Below are positions 1 through 5,722 of a DNA stretch of 8,264 bases, in pieces. This DNA is from an uncultured bacterium (GTDB taxonomy: Bacteria > Verrucomicrobiota > Lentisphaeria > Victivallales > Victivallaceae): NCBI GenBank assembly GCA_949286445.1, contig CASECL010000048.1:1-8264 (forward strand). Direction: 5' to 3'. Position 1 is the first letter of the stretch; each line of letters begins with the position of its first letter. The notes below the pieces were generated by a model. It was not told the origin of the DNA, searched no databases, and was given only the letters and a program-made list of their open reading frames with translations. The position numbers and the translations under genes were made by a program.

Positions 1-1225
1 CTCCGGGAGGAGTAATTCTGGTAAGCGGAGGATGTATTCCCGCATCCGGATCACGCATTTTAACTTCACTGCCATCTTGAAGGAATTGGGCGTAACGCAC
101 TTTGCCGCTGAGTCCGGGAAGATGAATAAATTTGAACGGCCAGGAGAAAAAGTGCAGATACAGAGTTTTCTTTTCCGGGTTGTAGGTGTAACGGCAGTCT
201 GATGGAGCTTTGAATTCATCCGGAGCGGCGGTACAGTCATAAATTGAGCGTGAATTATATTTCATCCATTTAGCGTATCCCTCCAGCCGGTCCATGGCGC
301 GTTCATCGATATACCCGCGTGAAGTCGGTCCCACATTCATCAGCAGATTGCCGCTCAAGCTGACATGATTGATCAGCATTTCAATACACTGGTCAACGCT
401 TTTCCAGGTAAGTTCATCCCGGTAATAGCCCCAGGAACCGGAGAAGGTCTGACACCCCTCCCAGATTGCCGGTTTGCCGTCGTCATCAAGTGGAGTGGCA
501 TCGGGAGTATATTGTTCCGGGGTGACAAAATTGCCGCTTCCGGGCAGGTCCAGACGGTTGTCCAGCAGGACATGTGGCTGAAGTGAACGGATAAGTTTCA
601 CCAGTTTTTCCGATTCCCAGTCATCCCGGCCTTTGCCCTCATCTCCGCGGTGGGGATAGGAGAAATCAAACCACATAATGTCCACTCTGCCGTAATTGGT
701 CAGAAGTTCAGTCACCTGATCGCGCATGTACTGCGCGTAACGCTTCATATTCCTTCCTTCATTCATCTTCGCTTTTTCTTCCGGTGGAAGATTGCGGTAC
801 GGACTCAGTGCATCCACAGTAAAATCCGGGTGATGCCAGTCAATAAGCGAGTAATAAAATCCCACTTTCAATCCTTCCGCCCGGAAAGCATCCACAATTT
901 CCCGCAGCAAGTCCCGTCCGGCGGGAGTGTTGGTCACTTTGTAATCAGTATATTTGGTATCCCAGAGACAGAAGCCTTCATGGTGTTTGGTGGTGATGAC
1001 AAAGTACTTCATACCGGCTTCCCGGGCCGCCTTTGCCCATTCTCCGGGGCAGAACATATCCGGATTAAACAGATCAAAGTATATCTGGTAATCCTCGGTT
1101 TTGATCGATTCATAATTTCTGATCCATTCATGTCTGGCCGGCATGGAATAAAGTCCCCAGTGAATGAACATGCCGAAACGGTCACGGGTAAACCACGAGG
1201 TATCCGGTTCAGGGAAATTTGTCAT
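1..1225 (-). CDS. Alpha-L-fucosidase, GH29 family (partial, 3' end beyond the left edge)
   Basis: This enzyme hydrolyses terminal alpha-L-fucose from glycans by a retaining double-displacement mechanism. Reading leftward from ATG at 1225, 408 codons are visible. GH29 landmarks in order are GMFIHWG (residues 18-24), KHHEGF (80-85), YYSLIDWHHPD (124-134), IMWFD (183-187) with D187 as the expected catalytic nucleophile, and LLMNVGP (294-300). Residues from about 340 on fit the start of the C-terminal beta-sandwich domain. The start is supported by GGAAGG nine bases upstream and by the conserved IHW motif lying close to the N-terminus, as is usual. There is no signal peptide, so the enzyme is probably cytoplasmic and acts on imported fucosides, unlike many exported fucosidases. 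It diverges from an AraC regulator that probably controls it. The C-terminus is not visible, so total length and extra domains are unknown. The family call is secure; the linkage specificity is not. Confidence 0.95.
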   Translation of the reverse strand, partial: MTNFPEPDTSWFTRDRFGMFIHWGLYSMPARHEWIRNYESIKTEDYQIYFDLFNPDMFCPGEWAKAAREAGMKYFVITTKHHEGFCLWDTKYTDYKVTNTPAGRDLLREIVDAFRAEGLKVGFYYSLIDWHHPDFTVDALSPYRNLPPEEKAKMNEGRNMKRYAQYMRDQVTELLTNYGRVDIMWFDFSYPHRGDEGKGRDDWESEKLVKLIRSLQPHVLLDNRLDLPGSGNFVTPEQYTPDATPLDDDGKPAIWEGCQTFSGSWGYYRDELTWKSVDQCIEMLINHVSLSGNLLMNVGPTSRGYIDERAMDRLEGYAKWMKYNSRSIYDCTAAPDEFKAPSDCRYTYNPEKKTLYLHFFSWPFKFIHLPGLSGKVRYAQFLQDGSEVKMRDPDAGIHPPLTRITPPG

Positions 1226-1245
1226 AAAAAAACACCTTCCGTAAT

Positions 1246-1278
1246 TTGTTTTTAATTTTTCGGGTACTATATTATACT
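1246..1278 (+). promoter_or_regulatory. Candidate promoter of the AraC-family regulator gene
   Basis: Two weak overlapping choices exist. TTGTTT (1246-1251) with a 16-bp spacer reaches TATATT (1268-1273), and TTTAAT (1251-1256) with 16 bp reaches TATACT (1273-1278). Either would start the transcript near 1280-1285, just before or at the GGAGG at 1284-1288. The -10 area is shared with the leftward fucosidase promoter. The exact choice cannot be settled by eye. Confidence 0.35.
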
Positions 1279-1299
1279 GCAACGGAGGCGGGTGTGCAA
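1264..1299 (-). promoter_or_regulatory. Predicted sigma70-type promoter of the fucosidase gene
   Basis: On the minus strand TTGCAC (1299-1294) is followed after 17 bp by a perfect TATAAT (1276-1271). Transcription would start near 1264, leaving a leader of about 38 nt that contains the GGAAGG ribosome site at 1240-1235. The -35 box matches consensus only in its TTG. The -10 box lies on top of the candidate rightward -10 of araC, so the two promoters probably compete. Confidence 0.55.
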
Positions 1300-1302
1300 C
1301 GG
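1278..1302. repeat. Direct repeat TGCAACGG x2, candidate regulator-binding site
   Basis: TGCAACGG occurs at 1278-1285 and again at 1295-1302, a period of 17 bp. The left copy lies in the spacer of the fucosidase promoter and the right copy covers its -35 box. AraC-family proteins commonly bind directly repeated half-sites next to or over a -35 box, so this is a plausible operator for the adjacent regulator. The period is shorter than the 21 bp of the classic araI half-sites, and the link to this protein is inference. Confidence 0.4.
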
Positions 1303-2170
1303 GTTTAATATGGGGATTGTCATTCAAGATATGAAAAAAATAAACATAGCCATGTTGGAATACCCCATGCTCCGGGTGGAGCGGTTGCAGAAGGTAAGAC
1401 TGGGTAAATTCTGGGATAATATAAGCCTTTCCGACGGTTTCTGGCGGGTTTACTGTCATACTGCTCCCGGAGCTGGAGTCTTTCTGAACGGGAAAAAATA
1501 TGAATTAATGCCGCGGCGTTTTTATCTGATCGCGCCTTATGCGGACTTGAAAACCTACTTTAATGCCGGCGTACTCTATCAGTATTACATCCACTTTGAG
1601 GTGAATTTTTTTGCCGGAAACAGCAATTGTCCTATCCATGAGATACCCCTGGAGGGGGATTTGCAGGGCGCTTTTGATAAATTTACCTCCCTGCTGGATT
1701 CCGGCAATGATCCCATGCGCGGCGGACTGCTGGCAATGCAGATTGCCGCGGCACTGCTTTCAAAGCTGCCGGATGAAGCATTGGTTAAATTGGGTGTTGA
1801 CCAGCGTATCGCCAGAGTTTGCGATTTCATGCGCCAGAATTTGTCTCGGCCAATCGGACTGAATGATTTTGCCCGGGTGGCCAATTATGCCACCAATTCA
1901 TTTCTCCGCCGGTTCCGGGAAGCGACCGGAGGTACTCCGTATCAATATTTACTGCATTTGCGTTACGCTCAGGCGGCGAGACTGCTGGAGTCAACGGATT
2001 TATCCATCAAGGAGATCTGTTCCAGTGTCGGGGTTGCCGACCGGTTTCACTTCTCAAGATGTTTCAAACAGATTTACGGCAACAGTCCGGCGGCGTACCG
2101 CAGAGTGAATTTCCGGATCAGCGGGACTTCGGATCCAGAGCATCCCGGAGATGATCTCCAAGAAGATTGA
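1292..2170 (+). CDS. AraC/XylS-family transcriptional regulator
   Basis: A DNA-binding regulator with an N-terminal sensor-like region (about residues 35-125, beta-rich, cupin-like by pattern) and a C-terminal AraC double helix-turn-helix at about 170-271. The first HTH lies near 188-209 and contains LNDFARVANYATNSFLRRF. The second lies near 237-260 and contains IKEICSSVGVADRFHFSRCF, followed by the usual GNSPAAYRR ending. About 21 residues continue past that end and are encoded over the 3' end of the opposing permease. The start is uncertain. GTG at 1292 has the only good GGAGG (1284-1288), but just 3 nt away. ATG at 1310 and ATG at 1331 (MKKINIAMLEYP, a natural-looking N-terminus) have weaker sites. 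The gene is divergent from the GH29 fucosidase, so control of that gene in response to a fucose-containing ligand is likely but inferred. Confidence 0.9.
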   Translation: MCNGFNMGIVIQDMKKINIAMLEYPMLRVERLQKVRLGKFWDNISLSDGFWRVYCHTAPGAGVFLNGKKYELMPRRFYLIAPYADLKTYFNAGVLYQYYIHFEVNFFAGNSNCPIHEIPLEGDLQGAFDKFTSLLDSGNDPMRGGLLAMQIAAALLSKLPDEALVKLGVDQRIARVCDFMRQNLSRPIGLNDFARVANYATNSFLRRFREATGGTPYQYLLHLRYAQAARLLESTDLSIKEICSSVGVADRFHFSRCFKQIYGNSPAAYRRVNFRISGTSDPEHPGDDLQED

Positions 2171-3035
2171 GTGCCAGCACCAGAATAAACATGAAAAGTG
2201 TCGCTCCGGCGATCTCCCACCATATTCCAAGATAAAGTTTGCTCTGTCCGTTGGATATCATCACCCCCCAGCTGGGAGCGTTCTGAACCCCGATCCCCAG
2301 GTAACTTACAATTACCTCACTCATTACTGCGGTGGCGAAGGTCAGTGAAAAGTAAATTATTGCCAGATGTGACACATTAGGCAGCAGGTGTTTGATTATT
2401 ATTTTCCATGAACGTTCTCCGGCGGTTACCGCCGCCTCCACAAAAGGAGCGTGTTTCAGCACCATGCATTCAGAACGTATCACCCGGCAGAGCGTAACCC
2501 ATCCGGTAAGCCCGATGGCCAGATAAATTGCCAGCACCCCGGGTTCAGCGTGAAGCATCCCGGCACAGAAAGCAACCGCTCCTGACAGGGCAGGGGAGAC
2601 AAAGCCTTTGGAGAAAAGCAGCGCAAATGCCAGAATAAACAGCAGCGTGGGCATAGCGGCAAAGATGCTGTAAATATAAACTACCGCATCATCAATCCTC
2701 CCCCCGTAATATCCGGCAATCAACCCTAAAAACAGGCCGATAATTATTGAAATACCGCCTCCGGCCACCCCGACTTTTACCGCCGTGGCACTTCCGGCGG
2801 CGGCCCGGAGAAAAACATCCCTCCCCAGATAATCGGTGCCGAACCAGTGTTGTGAAGACGGCGGAAGATCGCAAAGCTGCTCATTGGTTTTTTCATAGAC
2901 CGGTATTCTGCCGGTTTTTTCACAGAAAATCGCGTACCCCTCAAAGCCGATTGCCATAAGCAGGAAAAAAATCACCAGAAACAGCGAAATAACCGCTGTA
3001 CGGCTTTTTTTCAAACTTTGCCATACCTTTTTCAC
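2118..3035 (-). CDS. ABC transporter permease, OppC/DppC family
   Basis: An inner-membrane permease of the binding-protein-dependent peptide/nickel ABC importer family, 305 residues, close to the usual 300. A first membrane segment at about 13-37 is followed by a periplasmic stretch, then the family signature HWFGTDYLGRDVF (63-75) and further hydrophobic segments at about 86-108, 118-141, 163-183, 222-246 and 271-292. The cytoplasmic EAA loop that contacts the ATPase is present: E200-A-A, G206, L218-P219. The C-terminus DALDP is typical of DppC. The start codon is GTG, overlapping the mnmG stop as GTGA, with a G-rich stretch (GGGGGG) ten bases upstream, which suggests translational coupling. 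Oddly, no OppB-type permease, binding protein or ATPase gene is near: mnmG lies on one side and a convergent araC on the other. Its partners must be encoded elsewhere, and the substrate is unknown. Confidence 0.92.
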   Translation of the reverse strand: MKKVWQSLKKSRTAVISLFLVIFFLLMAIGFEGYAIFCEKTGRIPVYEKTNEQLCDLPPSSQHWFGTDYLGRDVFLRAAAGSATAVKVGVAGGGISIIIGLFLGLIAGYYGGRIDDAVVYIYSIFAAMPTLLFILAFALLFSKGFVSPALSGAVAFCAGMLHAEPGVLAIYLAIGLTGWVTLCRVIRSECMVLKHAPFVEAAVTAGERSWKIIIKHLLPNVSHLAIIYFSLTFATAVMSEVIVSYLGIGVQNAPSWGVMISNGQSKLYLGIWWEIAGATLFMFILVLALNLLGDHLRDALDPKSR

Positions 3036-4876
3036 GCCCGGTTTTCCCCCCGGCGTTTGAGATAAATCTGCAGCAAAGCCAGTTCCGCCGGAGTAACTCC
3101 GTCTATCCGGGAGGCTTGAGCAAGGGTGGTGGGACGGACTTTTTCCAGCTTCTGACGCGATTCATTGCAAAGCGTTTTCAACTCGGAATAATCAAAGTCA
3201 GGCGGTATTTTCCAGTTTTCCAGATGGCTCATCCGGTCAATCACCCGGGCCTCCCGCTGCAAATAACCGTCGTAATGCGCCTCGATAAACAGTTGACGCC
3301 GGGCCAGATAATGTGTTTTTTCTTTAAATGATGCCGTGCTTTCCGGCGGCGGTTCAGGTGGAACACCATTGTATTCCTTGAAACTTTCAAACAGTGTTTT
3401 CCCTTTTAGGCGCTGAGTTTGAGCTTCTTCCCGCATCCGTTCAAGCGTGTCGCGGAAAAATACAAAATCCCGGTATTTATCTTCCGGCAAAATACCCCAT
3501 TCATGAGCCAGTTCACACAGCCGCAGATTGGCATTGTCCTGGCGGAGATGAAGCCGGTATTCCGCCCGGCTGGTGAACAAACGGTAGGGTTCTACAATAT
3601 CTTTGGTCACCAGGTCATCAATCATTACTCCGAGATAGGATGAATCCCGGCTTACTTCAACCGGAGTTTTCCCCCCCGCAAAACGGGCGGCATTCATTCC
3701 TGCCAGCAGTCCCTGTCCGGCCGCCTCTTCATAGCCGCTGGTGCCGTTGATCTGACCGGCGGTAAAAAGTCCGGGAACTTTCTTCACCATCAGGCTGCGT
3801 TCAATCTGATCCGGAAAAAGAAAGTCGTACTCAATAGCATAGGCGTAGCGGCTGATTACCGCATGTTCCATTCCGGGAATTGAGGAAATCATCTTTTTCT
3901 GCACTTCCGGAGGCAGACTGGTGGAGATACCGTTGATATAATATTCTCCAGTATCCGCTCCCTCCGGTTCAAGATACAAAAGATGTTTTTCATGGTGGGC
4001 AAAACGCACCACTTTGTCTTCAAACGATGGACAGTAACGCGCCCCTATTCCCTCTATTACTCCCTGATAAAGCGGAGCCTGATTCAAGTTTGCCCGGACA
4101 ATATCCGCCGTTTCCCTGGTGGAATAAACCGTGAAACACGGCATTTGACGCCGTGAAGCCTGGGGCAGGGCAGGGCGGAGTTCTTTCCGCCAGAAAGAAA
4201 ATTCCTCCGGTTCATTTTCCGACTCCTGTCTGCCCATCTGGGAAAAGTCCAGTGTTTTTGCCAGAATTCTCGGCGGGGTGCCGGTTTTCAGCCGTCCCAG
4301 CCGCAGACCAAGCTTAGCCAGCGCGGAGGACAGCAGAGAGGAATTGGCATCTCCCGCTCTGCCGCCGGGGAAATTTTTCATGCCGAAATGCAGTTTCCCA
4401 TTGAGAAATGTCCCGCTGGAAATCACCAGAGCCCGGCAATGTATGCATGGCTCAAACTGTGTCGCCACACCCCGGACTTCCCCTTTTTCCCCAATCAGAA
4501 TATCCACCGCTTCGGACTGAATAATATCTATGCCCGGAGTTTGCTCCAGCAGATATTTCATGCCCCGTTGATAAACAACTTTATCACACTGTGACCGCGG
4601 TGATCTTACCGCCGGACCTTTACCCCGGTTGAGCATGCGGAACTGAATTGCCGCCGCATCAGTCACCATCCCCTGGGCTCCGCCCATGGCATCAATTTCC
4701 CGCACCAGCTGCCCTTTGGCGATCCCCCCGATGGCGGGATTGCAGCTCATCTGGGCAATATGATCCAGATTCTGGGTTAAAAGCAGCACCCCGGCTCCGG
4801 AACGGGCCGCGGCAAAGGCGGCTTCACAGCCGGCATGTCCGGCACCTACTACAATTACATCGTAAAAAGCATTCAT
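3032..4876 (-). CDS. mnmG: tRNA uridine-5-carboxymethylaminomethyl modification enzyme MnmG (GidA)
   Basis: With MnmE (not in this window), this FAD enzyme adds the aminomethyl or carboxymethylaminomethyl group at C5 of wobble uridine 34 in certain tRNAs. It has 614 residues, against about 629 in E. coli. The FAD-binding Rossmann motif VGAGHAG lies at 10-16. SCNPAIGGIAKG (44-55) carries C45, and YCPSFEDK (281-288) carries C282; these correspond to the two functionally important cysteines of the E. coli enzyme. Family blocks GTFLNGKLHFG (155-165), FPGGRAGD (169-176), LKTGTPPR (196-203), FTAGQINGTSGYEEAAGQG (371-389) and RLFTSRAEYRL (432-442) are intact. The helical C-terminal region that binds MnmE and tRNA extends to the end (YLQREA, RPTTLAQASRIDGV). 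A promoter lies about 30 bp upstream. The last base pairs overlap the permease start. Nothing suggests damage. Confidence 0.98.
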   Translation of the reverse strand: MNAFYDVIVVGAGHAGCEAAFAAARSGAGVLLLTQNLDHIAQMSCNPAIGGIAKGQLVREIDAMGGAQGMVTDAAAIQFRMLNRGKGPAVRSPRSQCDKVVYQRGMKYLLEQTPGIDIIQSEAVDILIGEKGEVRGVATQFEPCIHCRALVISSGTFLNGKLHFGMKNFPGGRAGDANSSLLSSALAKLGLRLGRLKTGTPPRILAKTLDFSQMGRQESENEPEEFSFWRKELRPALPQASRRQMPCFTVYSTRETADIVRANLNQAPLYQGVIEGIGARYCPSFEDKVVRFAHHEKHLLYLEPEGADTGEYYINGISTSLPPEVQKKMISSIPGMEHAVISRYAYAIEYDFLFPDQIERSLMVKKVPGLFTAGQINGTSGYEEAAGQGLLAGMNAARFAGGKTPVEVSRDSSYLGVMIDDLVTKDIVEPYRLFTSRAEYRLHLRQDNANLRLCELAHEWGILPEDKYRDFVFFRDTLERMREEAQTQRLKGKTLFESFKEYNGVPPEPPPESTASFKEKTHYLARRQLFIEAHYDGYLQREARVIDRMSHLENWKIPPDFDYSELKTLCNESRQKLEKVRPTTLAQASRIDGVTPAELALLQIYLKRRGENRA

Positions 4877-4908
4877 CTCTTACTGTTCTCTGATTTTACA
4901 CATTCTAT

Positions 4909-4937
4909 AAGATACAGCCGGATAAGCGTTTTATCAA
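4909..4937 (-). promoter_or_regulatory. Predicted promoter of mnmG and the downstream permease
   Basis: On the minus strand TTGATA (4937-4932, five of six matches) is followed after 17 bp by TATCTT (4914-4909, four of six). Transcription would start near 4902, about 26 nt before the mnmG ATG. A small inverted repeat, GATAA-N5-TTATC (4921-4935), covers part of the spacer and -35 box and could be an operator or chance. Confidence 0.5.
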
Positions 4938-4998
4938 GTTCAAACCGTGTTTTTTCTGTAAAACCGCATTAAAAATTCAGTTATGAAAACAATCTCAG

Positions 4999-5027
4999 TT
5001 GACACGGGGCAGTACCGGCAGTATCAG
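4999..5027 (+). promoter_or_regulatory. Predicted promoter of the lipoprotein-murF-acyltransferase operon
   Basis: A perfect -35 box TTGACA (4999-5004) is followed after 17 bp by TATCAG (5022-5027, four of six). Transcription would begin near 5034 and give a leader of about 100 nt before the lipoprotein ATG at 5135, long enough to carry regulation. The spacer holds a 9-bp direct repeat, described separately. Confidence 0.5.
5008..5025. repeat. Tandem 9-bp direct repeat inside the promoter spacer
   Basis: GGCAGTACC (5008-5016) is followed directly by GGCAGTATC (5017-5025), with one mismatch. The pair fills the spacer and reaches into the -10 box of the predicted operon promoter, a position where a bound protein would block or remodel RNA polymerase. 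No binding protein can be named. Confidence 0.45.
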
Positions 5028-5066
5028 CAACTCCTTTTTTTGCCGTATTTTTTTGCCGGACTACTG
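5010..5066. repeat. Imperfect inverted repeat enclosing two T7-GCCG direct repeats
   Basis: CAGTACCGGCA (5010-5020) is complementary to the later TGCCGG (5054-5059) and TACTG (5062-5066), with a two-base AC bulge, giving 11 paired positions around a 33-base loop. Inside the loop and arm, TTTTTTTGCCG occurs twice (5035-5045 and 5048-5058), a 13-bp period. If transcription starts near 5034 the left arm would not be in the RNA, so a DNA-level role or chance is more likely than an RNA hairpin. Confidence 0.4.
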
Positions 5067-5134
5067 GAAAAATATCCGTCTCAATGCTAAATTAACCCAA
5101 AGTTCAAATTTACTGATTGGAGATTTAAAGAAAA

Positions 5135-5707
5135 ATGAGAAAATACTGGTTTCTTCCACTTTTCCTGTTGGTTGCGGTTTTCGGATGCGCTGAACGGGTC
5201 AGCGTACCGGAGGTTCTGCAGATGACGCAGCAGGACAAACTTTATACCAAATATAACATCTGGTACACCAATCCTGAAAATATCAGCTGCCTCAATCCCC
5301 AGACCGGAAGAATTCTTCAGGTAGGTACAGAGGTGGAAGTTCTGGAGTGTACCGAGGATAAACTGGTGCTGAAGGATGTCAAGACCGGAATGACCTATAC
5401 CATTGATTTTGACGGCAATCTGAGAATGAGTACCATGCGGGAATTTATCGGCCAGCTTCTGACCACCGTGCCCGGCAGCGAACAGCTTAAAAAAGAACCG
5501 GCAGATATAATAGACCACATTATTCACGGTGAAGTTATTCCCGGTATGAACCGCAGACAGGTGCTGCTTGCCTATGGCACTCCTGCCGCCACCAGAACGC
5601 CGAGCTTGAAGAATTCCACCTGGATATATTGGGCGGCCAACGACAATACTATCCGGGTGAACTTCCGGGGGGATAAAGTAAGCGTAATAACCAATACCGC
5701 GGAATAA
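5135..5707 (+). CDS. Predicted lipoprotein with a C-terminal BamE/SmpA-like domain
   Basis: A 190-residue envelope protein of unknown function. Residues 1-17 form a short lipoprotein signal peptide (RKYW, then a hydrophobic run) ending in VFGC, with C18 as the lipid-attached cysteine; F at -2 is unusual but tolerable. Residues about 36-92 are beta-rich and resemble an SH3-like barrel by pattern (ISCLNPQTGRILQVGTEVEV). Residues about 129-187 match the BamE/SmpA/OmlA pattern: IPGMNRRQVLLAYGTP, then W163-IYW, then a beta pair with RVNF and DKVSV. BamE itself belongs to the outer-membrane protein assembly machine, but this domain occurs in many unrelated lipoproteins, so the role is not assigned. 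The start has GGAG 12 bases upstream (5119-5122). It is the first gene of an apparent operon, 15 nt before murF and in the same reading frame as it. Confidence 0.85.
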   Translation: MRKYWFLPLFLLVAVFGCAERVSVPEVLQMTQQDKLYTKYNIWYTNPENISCLNPQTGRILQVGTEVEVLECTEDKLVLKDVKTGMTYTIDFDGNLRMSTMREFIGQLLTTVPGSEQLKKEPADIIDHIIHGEVIPGMNRRQVLLAYGTPAATRTPSLKNSTWIYWAANDNTIRVNFRGDKVSVITNTAE

Positions 5708-5722
5708 ATCCCGGTTCATAAT

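Noticed and set aside
650..1255. 201-codon open frame on the plus strand
   Set aside because: It lies antisense to the GH29 fucosidase, whose protein has clear family motifs throughout. The antisense product has no recognisable domain and no ribosome site.
2222..2259. Imperfect inverted repeat ATATTCCAA / TTGGATAT as an araC terminator
   Set aside because: The stem has a bulge and a loop of over 20 bases, no T-run follows, and it encodes conserved permease sequence.
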